NCBI GenBank assembly: GCA_021776135.1
Contig: JAJFGL010000034.1
Location: 43,182-107,181, forward strand
Direction: 5' to 3'
Length of the DNA stretch: 64,000 nt
DNA from: Kiloniellaceae bacterium
GTDB taxonomy: Bacteria; Pseudomonadota; Alphaproteobacteria; Kiloniellales; J153
Shown: one piece after another, positions 28,401-36,042 of the stretch
Position numbering within the stretch: the stretch's first letter is position 1
Layout of the letters: the number at the start of each line of letters is the position of its first letter
Position numbers and translations under genes: made by a program
The notes under the pieces: model-generated
Told to the model about the DNA's origin: nothing
The model's database searches: none
The model's input: the letters and a program-made list of their open reading frames with translations, nothing else

Positions 28401-30002
28401 ATGAGCGATGGGGACTTCGCCAGATACATACTTGGTTCCGATGGGCACAACCTCCAATGGTCGAATCGTCGATTGGACGAGCCGCGCGTGCTATCACGCA
28501 AGGAGCACAAGGATATCTTTGAGGCTTCGCTGACGGCACGCCAGAAGGCTGCGTGGGATTCCTATATGACAGCAAGGCATGGCGCAGAGATCTATCTCCA
28601 TTTGGGCGCGGCACAAAGAAAAGAATTCGCCACAGAAACCTCTAGAGATGAACTGGTAGAGGCGGTAAATCAAGCGGAGCGCGAACTTCTCCGAACATTG
28701 GGTAAAAAGAAGACAAGTATATTCTGTGATGTGGTCCTGCCGTATCTAGATCTATCGCCGGGAGAACAGGATGAGTTTACCCTTCCCGTTAGCATTGCAC
28801 AGCGTTGGGTTCTCAAGCGTGTATTTGATCTTGGCTGGACCGTGGAGCATTTTGGCAGGTTTGATAGAAACTGCGTCCGGTACAGAGATTCCGGTCGTTC
28901 CGCACATAAGCCCGAGCGAATAGGAAAGAAATACCAGTGGCTTGCTTATCATGAGTTTCTCGCACACATGGCGGATAATCTGGAGTTTCGTGAAGATACG
29001 TGGTCTGACAAACCGAACGTTTACGTTGGGCCTTGGCAGTTGTGGCGTCGCGACATTGATCCTTCGTGTTTACTGAAATCTACCCTTCGTAGCCAATGGG
29101 AGCCAAATGTAACGGCTTGGTGGTCACCGGTTTGTTTTGATGCCTGGACAGAAGAGCCGGATGATACTCGGTGGCTTAAATGTACAAATATGCTGCCAAA
29201 CATCGCGCCGCTGCCGATTGTAATCGATCCCGAGACTGGTAGAGAATGGTTTGTGCTAGAGTGTTCCTATAATTGGGAAGAGCCCACGCCACCGGAGAGG
29301 GAGAGGTTCGATCACCCTCGCCGATGCGTCCGGTATTTTCTCAAGAGTTATCTGGTGAAGGCTGAAGATGAGCCGCGACTGTATGATTGGGGCAAAAAGA
29401 AGAATTTCATGGGACACCGGATGCCGGAGTCGTACGAGCAGACGCGGGTCTATTTAGGCGAATGCTTCTGGGCGCTAGCTTTCGAGTATTTCAATGATCC
29501 CTACTACCACCATGACGGTTGGACAGCGGGATATGAATCGTCTCTACCATGTGAAGTTCTTGTAACAACGGATATGTATATGCAGGAATCCGGTGGTTAC
29601 GACTGTTCGATTGACGACACGATTTACGCCTTCCTGCCCGCCAAATGGATTGCCGACAAAATGGATCTGTCATGGCGTGGCGTTGACGGCTGTTACTTCG
29701 ACCCTGCAGGAAACCTCGTGGCTAGGGACCCTTCTGTAAGAATACGTGGTCCCGCAGCTTTTCTCATGGATAAGGAGTTATTGTCGGAATTCCTGGATAC
29801 CGAAGGGTATCGGCTTATATGGACACTTCATGGCTCGAAAGATATCCGTGGTGGTTTAGGAGGGGGCCAAAAATGGTCGGGTTGTATGGAGTTAAGTGGG
29901 TGTATGAGGACTAATAGTGGGCGGATCGAAGGCCTGGCAACTGCGTATTGGGCCGACCAAGATTCACAGCAAACGGTATTGGCCAAGATAGATATTACTT
30001 AA
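25404..30002 (+). CDS. Avs-like antiviral STAND NTPase with nuclease-like N-terminus
   Basis: A 1532-residue protein. Residues 1-170 look like a PD-(D/E)xK nuclease domain: E in TAFEKLVCQLAEYE, D in GAPDAGVE, and QAK in GWQAKFF, followed by KTALEKHPALTEYTICLP. A STAND/NACHT-like ATPase follows, with Walker A GDAGKGKTH near residue 357 and Walker B AIIFIDALNE near residue 427. The remaining 900 residues are a helical sensor-like region without a recognised name. This plan fits the Avs (AVAST) phage-sensing proteins, probably near Avs2, where binding of a phage protein triggers DNA degradation. It starts at TTG after GGGGGTGA. Base composition is lower in GC than its neighbours, indicating transfer. 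It stands alone between lolA and ftsK. Confidence 0.75.
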   Translation: MPIEWNKLRIWDGSQNTAFEKLVCQLAEYEPIPPGSKFVPKGAPDAGVECFWKLPTGQEHGWQAKFFTSSPSSSQWGQLDSSVKTALEKHPALTEYTICLPVDRADARLDGSKSFLDRWDERVAKWIGWAAKESMHVNFRYWGAHEIAERLSRDVHRGRHFFWFQTELFAPVWFQQRLDEAIAAVGPRYTPELNVELTISAVFEGLARSSNFLSQFQEAYGSIGKAWSRGSPRALTEVAPKQVDELCQQLSQIIEIAKSYDRPGIDHIDWSLLKRQAGDALNSALEIDRLTRNAAQKTHDTKLADTKENTQERLRGDSLDYTLHKLRRIQWTLNDFTEFVESDIARLANQPMLLVVGDAGKGKTHLFSDAARNHVEAGAPAVLVLGGSFRNEEPWAQILRMLNLSCNREEFLGALESAAQLCGRRAIIFIDALNESEGRNAWETHLPSMLACLARHPWIALAVSVRSSYEKLVVSDGLVPDKLVRVIHVGFADQEYQAAKAYFDFYGIELPAVPILTPEFQNPLFLRCFCRGLQNRRLTRIPTGIAGISSVFKFFLDSVNEKLAKPNFLDYDPKSNLVGQAIREFASQLSRVGTHGIPRIDAQSVCDRLLPERSFDNSLFRHLLAEGVLAETVWYGDSAQHREMITFSYERLADHLVMRELLSEHVDPDDPAAAFAPGQPLGKYFDDEMACWRNRGLAEALAIQGPEILDKEIFELVPESMDARPVCEAFVESLLWRDPKTTSDKCLQYINEHVMSDEGLNRKLLDVLLTIAPNPEHPFNADFLHKKLMSRGLAQRDAWWSIFLYEEYGQRGAVDRLIDWAWSESERSHISDQSIRLTGKALTWFLTTSQRSLRDRATKALVSLFADRIYVLCEVIPDFAEVNDPYVLERLYAVAYGCALRSNDRDAKRSLAQLVYDLVFKDGTPPCHILLRDYARGVVEVALRDGFALQGFKPALISPPYKSEWPLEIPPKEVVEKYGEWTEGMPDEQWAREMIYGSVMSDGDFARYILGSDGHNLQWSNRRLDEPRVLSRKEHKDIFEASLTARQKAAWDSYMTARHGAEIYLHLGAAQRKEFATETSRDELVEAVNQAERELLRTLGKKKTSIFCDVVLPYLDLSPGEQDEFTLPVSIAQRWVLKRVFDLGWTVEHFGRFDRNCVRYRDSGRSAHKPERIGKKYQWLAYHEFLAHMADNLEFREDTWSDKPNVYVGPWQLWRRDIDPSCLLKSTLRSQWEPNVTAWWSPVCFDAWTEEPDDTRWLKCTNMLPNIAPLPIVIDPETGREWFVLECSYNWEEPTPPERERFDHPRRCVRYFLKSYLVKAEDEPRLYDWGKKKNFMGHRMPESYEQTRVYLGECFWALAFEYFNDPYYHHDGWTAGYESSLPCEVLVTTDMYMQESGGYDCSIDDTIYAFLPAKWIADKMDLSWRGVDGCYFDPAGNLVARDPSVRIRGPAAFLMDKELLSEFLDTEGYRLIWTLHGSKDIRGGLGGGQKWSGCMELSGCMRTNSGRIEGLATAYWADQDSQQTVLAKIDIT

Positions 30003-30111
30003 GGGCAACAGAAAACGGCCAACATCAATGTCACGCTGCTAATCCAAGATTCGTTTTTAGTATGTTACCTAAACTGGCACACCAGATGTTCTAAACTAGC
30101 CCCGCCTATAC

Positions 30112-30251
30112 CGCTCCCCGCCCGGCAACAACACCTCGCGTTCGCCGACGTGTTTGGCTTGGCTGACCACGCCTTCGGCTTCCATGCCCGCCGCGCGGTT
30201 GGTGCCGATTTACAGGTGGCGCCGGATGAAACGGGTCGAGGCCGTTCGGGG
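30112..30251 (-). pseudogene. Diverged copy of the ftsK 3' end
   Basis: The stretch matches the last 150 bp of ftsK (30372-30513) in the same orientation, with scattered substitutions and a deletion of about 12-15 bp. Shared landmarks on the plus strand are CGCCCGGCAACAA, TTGGCTTGGCTGACCACGCC and GGGTCGAGGCC against CTGGTCGAGGCC. It has no open frame of its own. The divergence is larger than between the 52-bp copies, so it may have come from another genome with the insertion. Confidence 0.8.
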
Positions 30252-30271
30252 TCGGGGCCAAGCGCTCATGC

Positions 30272-30364
30272 TCAATCGCTCAGGCCCTTTTCGTGGAACA
30301 CGTAGCCCAGCACATTCATCAGCAACTGTGCGGCCAGAAACGCCGTCGAGCCTGTCTGGTCGTA
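30272..30364 (-). pseudogene. C-terminal remnant of a ureohydrolase (agmatinase-like)
   Basis: Read leftward from the base after the ftsK stop, this encodes YDQTGSTAFLAAQLLMNVLG and then YVFHEKGLSD before a TGA. The YDxTGSTAxLAA pattern is the typical last helix of agmatinase/arginase proteins. Only 30 codons remain, without a start, so a larger gene was cut off. Family call is moderate because the fragment is short. Confidence 0.5.
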
Positions 30365-30365
30365 G

Positions 30366-32762
30366 TTAGTGCTCCGCGCCCGGCAACAAGACTTCGCGCT
30401 TGCCGACGTGGTTGGCTTGGCTGACCACGCCCTCGGCCTCCATGCGTTCGACGATGCGCGCGGCGCGGTTATAGCCGATTTGCAGGTGACGCTGGATGAA
30501 GCTGGTCGAGGCCTTGCCGTGTTGATGGACGACCGCGATGGCCTTGTCGTAGAGCTCGTCGCCCTCGCCCGCGTTGCCGCCGCCTAGGGCATCGAACTCG
30601 GCCTCTTCGTCCTGGGTCACGCCTTCGATGTAGTCGGGCTGGCCTTGCTCTTTCAGGAAGGCGACGACCTCCTCGACCTCGCCGTCGGTGACCAGGGGGC
30701 CGTGAACGCGCTCGATCTTGCCGCCGTGCATCATGTAAAGCATGTCGCCCTGGCCCAGCAGTTGCTCGGCCCCCGGCTCCCCCAAAATCGTGCGGCTGTC
30801 GATTTTCGAGGTGACGTGGAAGCTGATACGGGTTGGGAAGTTGGCCTTGATGGTGCCGGTGATGACATCGACGGATGGGCGCTGGGTCGCCATGATGATG
30901 TGGATGCCGGCGGCGCGCGCCATTTGGGCCAGACGCTGGACCGCCATTTCGATGTCCTTGCCCGCGACCAGCATGAGGTCGGCCATCTCGTCCACCACCA
31001 CGACGATCAGCGGCAGGGGTTCCAGATCGAAGGGCTGGTCCTCTTGGATCGGCTGGCCGGTGTCGGGGTCGAATCCGGTCTGCACCTTGCGGGTCAGAAC
31101 CTCGCCGGATTTCAGCGCCTGTTCGATGCGGTTGTTGTAGCCCTCGATGTTACGCACCCCCAGGCGCGACATGGTGCGGTAGCGGTCCTCCATCTCGCGC
31201 ACGGTCCACTTGAGCGCCACCACCGCCTTCTTCGGTTCTGTGACCACGGGGGCAAGCAAATGGGGAATGCCGTCGTAAACCGACAGTTCCAGCATCTTGG
31301 GGTCGATCATGATGAACTTGCAGCGCTCGGGGCTGAGGCGGTAGAGCAGCGACAGGATCATGGAGTTTAAGCCCACCGACTTGCCCGAGCCGGTGGTGCC
31401 CGCGATCAGCAGGTGGGGCATGCGCGCCAAATCGACGATCGAGGGCGCGCCGCCGATATCCTTACCCAGCACCAGGGGCAGCTTGGCGCCGGAGCGTTCG
31501 TAGGCCTGGGAATCCAGCAACTCGCGCAAGAATACCGTGGCCCGCTTTTGGTTGGGCAACTCGATGCCGATGGAGCTGGAGCCGGGCACCACCGCGACCC
31601 GCACCGAAACCGCGCTCATGGAGCGGGCGATATCGTCGGCCAGGCCGACCACCCGGTTGGTCTTGGTTCCCGGCGCCGGGTCCAACTCATAGCGGGTGAC
31701 CACCGGGCCGGGGCGGACCTTCACGATCTCCCCGCGCACACCGAAGTCGTCGAGAACGCCTTCCAGCAAGCGGGCGTTCTTTTCCAGGGCGTCGCGGTTG
31801 AGGGCGGCGCGCGATGCCTCCGCCGGGGCGGTGCTTAGAAGAGTGAGGGACGGTAACTCATAACCGCCCGTATCCAGGAACTTGAAACGGCGCTGCTTGA
31901 CCTCCCGGGCGCGCTTGCCCGGTTTGGGCGGCGCCTTGGGCGCGGCGACCAGGCCCGCGGGCACCGGCCGCGCCAGGGCGCTCATGGGCTTGTCCGTTTT
32001 CTCCCGGCCCAGGCGGCGCGATCCGGACAAGGCCGGCTCCCGGCGCACCCGGGCCTCGCGCAGGGGCGTTTCAACGATCTTGCGCGGCAGGCGAAGCCGG
32101 GCGAGCAAACCGCCAAGGACAACGAAGGGCCAAGCCAGCCCGCGTCCCATGCCCAGCCACTCGGCGCGGGTCAGCCCGAGAATCCACACCAGGCCCGCCG
32201 CCGCCAACACGGCGCTAAGGGTGGCGGCGACCCAAGGCGCCAGGCCGGGAAGCGCCAGCGATATCTCTTGCAAGGCGAGACTGCCGGCGAAGCCGCCCAG
32301 GCCGGTGCCCAGAGGCCAGACGATAAGACCGGCGCGCGGGACCGGCAGAACGGCCAGGGCCAGGGCGGTCAGGGCGAGCACCGCCGCGAAGGTCAGGAGC
32401 CGTAAAACCCAGCGGCCCAGGCCGCGCCCGTGCCACAGGCGCCAGGCCCAGGCAAAGAACACCGGCGGCGCCAGGAACAGCGCCAGGCCGAGGCTGTGGA
32501 GGGCGAAATCGGCGCCGTAGGCGCCCGGGAGGCCGAGAAGGTTGCGCACCGGGCCTTGCACGGCGCGGTTCAGGGACGGATCGGCGGCGTCGAAACTCAA
32601 ACCGGCCAGCAGCACCGAAACGCCGAGCAGCACCAGGACCAAGCTCGCGGCCTCGACCGCGCGGCGGCGCGCGAACGCGCCGGTCCCGGCGGGTAAAAGC
32701 CGTGGGTGCCCGTCCCTGTTACTGGACCGGCCCCGGCCAAGGGCGCCGCTTCGTGCCACCAT
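30366..32762 (-). CDS. ftsK: DNA translocase FtsK
   Basis: Pumps chromosome ends through the septum during division and activates dif recombination. The 798-residue protein has about four N-terminal membrane segments (first ASLVLVLLGVSVLLAGLSF), a short linker, and the motor domain with Walker A AGTTGSGKSVGLNSM and Walker B LIVVVVDEMADLM, plus MATQRPSVDVITG. The C-terminal winged-helix gamma domain (RHLQIGYNRAARIVERMEAE) is complete. The source of the 52-bp lolA chimera (30554-30605) lies inside it. It is followed by the truncated ureohydrolase fragment. Confidence 0.97.
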   Translation of the reverse strand: MVARSGALGRGRSSNRDGHPRLLPAGTGAFARRRAVEAASLVLVLLGVSVLLAGLSFDAADPSLNRAVQGPVRNLLGLPGAYGADFALHSLGLALFLAPPVFFAWAWRLWHGRGLGRWVLRLLTFAAVLALTALALAVLPVPRAGLIVWPLGTGLGGFAGSLALQEISLALPGLAPWVAATLSAVLAAAGLVWILGLTRAEWLGMGRGLAWPFVVLGGLLARLRLPRKIVETPLREARVRREPALSGSRRLGREKTDKPMSALARPVPAGLVAAPKAPPKPGKRAREVKQRRFKFLDTGGYELPSLTLLSTAPAEASRAALNRDALEKNARLLEGVLDDFGVRGEIVKVRPGPVVTRYELDPAPGTKTNRVVGLADDIARSMSAVSVRVAVVPGSSSIGIELPNQKRATVFLRELLDSQAYERSGAKLPLVLGKDIGGAPSIVDLARMPHLLIAGTTGSGKSVGLNSMILSLLYRLSPERCKFIMIDPKMLELSVYDGIPHLLAPVVTEPKKAVVALKWTVREMEDRYRTMSRLGVRNIEGYNNRIEQALKSGEVLTRKVQTGFDPDTGQPIQEDQPFDLEPLPLIVVVVDEMADLMLVAGKDIEMAVQRLAQMARAAGIHIIMATQRPSVDVITGTIKANFPTRISFHVTSKIDSRTILGEPGAEQLLGQGDMLYMMHGGKIERVHGPLVTDGEVEEVVAFLKEQGQPDYIEGVTQDEEAEFDALGGGNAGEGDELYDKAIAVVHQHGKASTSFIQRHLQIGYNRAARIVERMEAEGVVSQANHVGKREVLLPGAEH

Positions 32763-32795
32763 ATCTGTCCTGTTACCTCGTTATTGCCTGGGCGT

Positions 32796-34013
32796 CTAGA
32801 GGACTTCGGCGAGGCGGTTCAAGGCCGCCTCGGTCAGTTCCGGGCCGTAAACCAGGGCGACCCGGATGTAGGCATCGCAAGGATTCACCCCATCGGCACC
32901 GGGGCGTGCCATGTAGCCGCCCGGCAGAACCCGCAAACCGGCCTCACGCCACAGCTTCAGGGCCGCCGCCTCACCGTCCCCGACATCGAGCCAGAGGAAG
33001 AAACCGCCGTCGGGCTTGCGGAACCCGAAGCGGTTGCCCAGCACCCGTTCCGCGATCTCGAAATTCTTGGCGTAGCGCTCGCGCCTGAGTACGACGTGTG
33101 CCTCGTCGTTCCATAGCGCGGTGCCCGCCGCCAGGACCGGGAAGGACACCCCGGCGCCCCCGGTGCGCAGCATGACCTCCAGGGCCGCGATCAGCTTGGG
33201 ATCGCCGGCGGCGAAACCGCAACGCAGGCCCGGCGCGCTGGAACGCTTCGAGAGCGAATGAAACACCAGCAGGTTATCCAGGGAACCGCCCAGGGCCGCC
33301 GCCGCTTGCAGGCCGCCCGCCGGCGGCGCGCCGGTGTAGATTTCGGCATAGCACTCGTCGAGGGCGAGGGTGAAATCGTGCTGGCGCGCCAGGCGGATCA
33401 GGTCTTGCAACTGCTCAAGACTGGCGGCGGCGCCTTGGGGATTGGAGGGCGTGCAGTAGGAAGCCAGGGCCGTGCGCGCCAGGTCCGCCTGGGACAGGCC
33501 GGCGAAATCGGGCAGCTCGCCACTTTCCTGGGTCGCGGGCACCAGGATCGGCTCCGCCCCGGCGGCCAGGGCGGCGCCCGGATAGACGTGATAGCAGGGG
33601 TTGGGCATGAGCATGGCCGGCGCGGCGCCGTTCCCGGCGCGATCCGGCATGGACGCCAAGGTGGCGAAGAACAGCCCTTCGCGCGATCCCGGTATGGCCG
33701 TAATCATGGTCTTGGGATCGATCATGCCGCTGGGCAGGCCATAACGCCGGGTCGCCCAAGCGGCGCAGGCTTCCAGGTATTCCGGCGTGCCCTTGGCGGG
33801 CGGATAGCGCGACCAAGTGGCGGCCGCCCCGGCCATGGCCTCGGCGATCATGGGCGGCGGCGGGTCCTGGGGCTCACCGACCGAAAGTAAAACCGGCGCG
33901 CCCTTGGGAAGTTCCGCCACCTCGATCCCGGAATCGCCCGGCGCATGGCCGTCGAGCAAGCGGTTCAAACGGCCGAAGGGAAAGTGTTTTTGAATTTCCT
34001 GGGCTGCGCTCAC
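32796..34013 (-). CDS. PLP-dependent aminotransferase, DapC-like
   Basis: A class I/II aminotransferase of 405 residues. The start MSAAQEIQKHFPFGRLNRLL and the cofactor segments LASYCTPSNPQGAAAS and DECYAEIYTG are typical; the PLP lysine is in VFHSLSKRSSAPGLRCGF. The closest named type I recall is succinyldiaminopimelate transaminase (DapC), which would place it in lysine and peptidoglycan precursor synthesis; other substrates are possible. It lies 33 bp upstream of ftsK on the same strand. Its 5' flank is duplicated elsewhere in the island (41373-41687). Confidence 0.85.
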   Translation of the reverse strand: MSAAQEIQKHFPFGRLNRLLDGHAPGDSGIEVAELPKGAPVLLSVGEPQDPPPPMIAEAMAGAAATWSRYPPAKGTPEYLEACAAWATRRYGLPSGMIDPKTMITAIPGSREGLFFATLASMPDRAGNGAAPAMLMPNPCYHVYPGAALAAGAEPILVPATQESGELPDFAGLSQADLARTALASYCTPSNPQGAAASLEQLQDLIRLARQHDFTLALDECYAEIYTGAPPAGGLQAAAALGGSLDNLLVFHSLSKRSSAPGLRCGFAAGDPKLIAALEVMLRTGGAGVSFPVLAAGTALWNDEAHVVLRRERYAKNFEIAERVLGNRFGFRKPDGGFFLWLDVGDGEAAALKLWREAGLRVLPGGYMARPGADGVNPCDAYIRVALVYGPELTEAALNRLAEVL

Positions 34014-34243
34014 GGGCCGCGACTTTCATAGGCCGCGCCAGGCGCGACTCGGACGGGACAAAACGGAAACAAGTCTAACCGCCGCCGATTCGCGGAGCAA
34101 GTGGTCGAAATTTCAGGCAAGGGATCAGTTTGAAATCCGAAGCGCCGAGCGCGAAGCGGATGCCAATGTCGGCTTAGTGGTTGAGAGAGATCGCCGATCC
34201 TGTGCGGTGAGAGAGGCCGGGTAGTGCCAAAGCGAGACATTCG
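33933..34243. repeat. Repeat family copy A (native source of the beta and gamma blocks)
   Basis: This covers the first 81 bp of the aminotransferase gene and its upstream flank. It is matched by 41373-41687 (copy D) at high identity, including an unbroken stretch from GCGCCAGGCGCGACTCGGAC to GATTCGCGGAGCAAGTGG. Its right part (GAAGCGGATGCCAATGTCGG, CTTAGTGG, TGTGCGGTGAGAGA) recurs in copies B, C and D. Because it includes the 5' end of a resident gene, this is the likely original. Confidence 0.85.
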
Positions 34244-34310
34244 TGCGTGCCTTCGGCGCATAGATTTTCTCATCGCGGTTTGCTAATCTCTAAGCAAGGA
34301 GGGGCCGAAG

Positions 34311-34358
34311 ATGGGGCGCCGCCTCGCCGCGATCCTCGCCGCCGACATGGTGGATTAA
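34311..34358 (+). pseudogene. Start of a class III adenylate/guanylate cyclase gene, cut off
   Basis: ATG at 34311, preceded by AAGGAGG, encodes MGRRLAAILAADMVD and then a stop. RRLAAILAADMVGYSRL is the usual beginning of alphaproteobacterial class III cyclase-TPR proteins. The match ends at about 34350, which marks the left junction of the island. The rest of the cyclase is not found in the window. Confidence 0.7.
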
Positions 34359-34436
34359 GGTTGCCGACAAATAGTGGCTGATCCAGGACGAGAATTTCGG
34401 GGTCAGGTGTCAGAAGCGATAGGAGGCTCTGCCGAA

Positions 34437-35762
34437 ATGATGATAGAGAACTCGGGGGGTAACGTTCCAAAGCAAGCCGTATTGCTCATCCATGGTATAG
34501 GCGAACAAAAGCCGATGGATTCGCTGCGTGGGTTCGTAGAGGCTGTTTGGACGACGGCCACTAATCTGCATAAAGATTACAAAGGCTCAAACATTTATTG
34601 GAGCAAGCCCTACAAGCTAACCAACACATTCGAACTACGGCGTTTGACCACACCGGAGAACAAAGCAGGCATCCGCACTGACTTTTTTGAACTGTACTGG
34701 GCTCACCTGATGCATGGCAATAAGTTGAGGCACGTATTTGGCTGGTTGCGCCCGCTGCTGATTCGCTGGCCCTGGAAAGTACCGGCACACCTGCAACTGG
34801 TCTATTGGGTGTTACTCAGTTTGATTAGTGTCGGAATATTCTTTGCCTACCAAGCAACTATGTTTAATGAACCCTTGCTTCCACCCTGGCTGTCTGGCGT
34901 GGCAGGCGTCACAGTATTGACGGTGATTACCGGCATCCTCGAAAACATTGTCGGCGATGCAGCGCGTTATCTGCACCCTGCGCCAACTAACGTTCAGCGC
35001 CGCAACGAAATCCGTGCGATGGGCGTGGAAGTGTTGCGCTCACTTCACGAAAGAAACTACGAGCGCATAATCGTGGTGGGCCACAGCCTGGGTAGTGTGA
35101 TCGGATTAGATGTCCTTTATCACACTTGGATCGAGTTTAATCGCGATACGAAAGGCGCTCAGGCTCCGAAGATGGATAAGCTGAACGAGCTGGAGCAACT
35201 CGCACGGGATATTGTCGACAAGAAGGACTACAGCGCTGACTTGGTGCAGTCAGCCCAACACGCTTATTTTCACGAGCTGAAGTCCAATGGTGGACGCTGG
35301 CGCGTCACGGATTTCGTTACCCTCGGCAGCCCTCTGGCTCATGCTGAGGTCTTGCTTGCGCATGACAGGGGAAATTTGAAAAGAAAGATCGAGGATCGCG
35401 AGATCGCGACCTGTTTACCCGCCCTAGAGGCGAGTCTGCACAAGCCGCCGAAGCGATTGTTCTCTTACCCACCGGACAAGGAGGAGCGTATCCCACATCA
35501 TGCAGCCGTATTCGGTCCCACGCGATGGACCAACCTCTATTTTCCGTGCCGGTTTCTCGTGTGGGGTGACTTGGTCGGCGGTAAGCTTAAGCAAGTTCTT
35601 GGAGAAGGGGTGAACGATCGCCCGGTAAGAACCGGTCGATGGCTGGGGCTTCTCTCACACACTAACTATTGGAAGTTGCATGGCACAAACCAGCACGTCG
35701 AAGAACTGCGCTGCACACTGAATCTGCTGGATCAGGATAGGCCAGGCACAAACGTTGCTTGA
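34437..35762 (+). CDS. Membrane-anchored alpha/beta hydrolase
   Basis: A 441-residue protein. The oxyanion-type VLLIHGIGEQKP lies near residue 15 and the nucleophile elbow GHSLGSVIG near residue 213. Two hydrophobic segments (VYWVLLSLISVGIFFAYQ near residue 120 and WLSGVAGVTVLTVITGIL near residue 150) would anchor it in the membrane. A later conserved-looking VTLGSPLAHAE fits lipase-like hydrolases. The ATG at 34437 is chosen over the GTG at 34374 because AGGAGG lies 10 bases before it. Lower GC than neighbours. It is 280 bp upstream of the Septu-like pair on the same strand; a joint defence role is an inference. Confidence 0.65.
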   Translation: MMIENSGGNVPKQAVLLIHGIGEQKPMDSLRGFVEAVWTTATNLHKDYKGSNIYWSKPYKLTNTFELRRLTTPENKAGIRTDFFELYWAHLMHGNKLRHVFGWLRPLLIRWPWKVPAHLQLVYWVLLSLISVGIFFAYQATMFNEPLLPPWLSGVAGVTVLTVITGILENIVGDAARYLHPAPTNVQRRNEIRAMGVEVLRSLHERNYERIIVVGHSLGSVIGLDVLYHTWIEFNRDTKGAQAPKMDKLNELEQLARDIVDKKDYSADLVQSAQHAYFHELKSNGGRWRVTDFVTLGSPLAHAEVLLAHDRGNLKRKIEDREIATCLPALEASLHKPPKRLFSYPPDKEERIPHHAAVFGPTRWTNLYFPCRFLVWGDLVGGKLKQVLGEGVNDRPVRTGRWLGLLSHTNYWKLHGTNQHVEELRCTLNLLDQDRPGTNVA

Positions 35763-36042
35763 TGCTTGCCCACTTGGAGGCGGGAGCAGCACTCGTCAAG
35801 TCAGTTAGAGTGGCCGTCATGGAAATGTCACCTATAAAGCACAATCATGCCCAATCACGTGATCGATTATCTTGACCTCGTAGCACGTTACCTGAGACCA
35901 GTGACAGATTTCGTGCGCGACCATCGCTAGGGGCAACGCGTGAATCCCAACAGCAACAAGGTTAAAAATCGAATCGGTGGGCATTTGCGGCATACGGGCC
36001 ACGTCGCGCCGAACAGTCTTATAAACCTTGGGGAGAATTGAC
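35763..36042. other. Intergenic between hydrolase and Septu-like ATPase
   Basis: No convincing gene. Frames of 27 and 33 codons on the plus strand, and an 87-codon frame on the minus strand (35832-36095), are present but lack support. The region likely carries the promoter of the ATPase-HNH pair. Confidence 0.5.
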
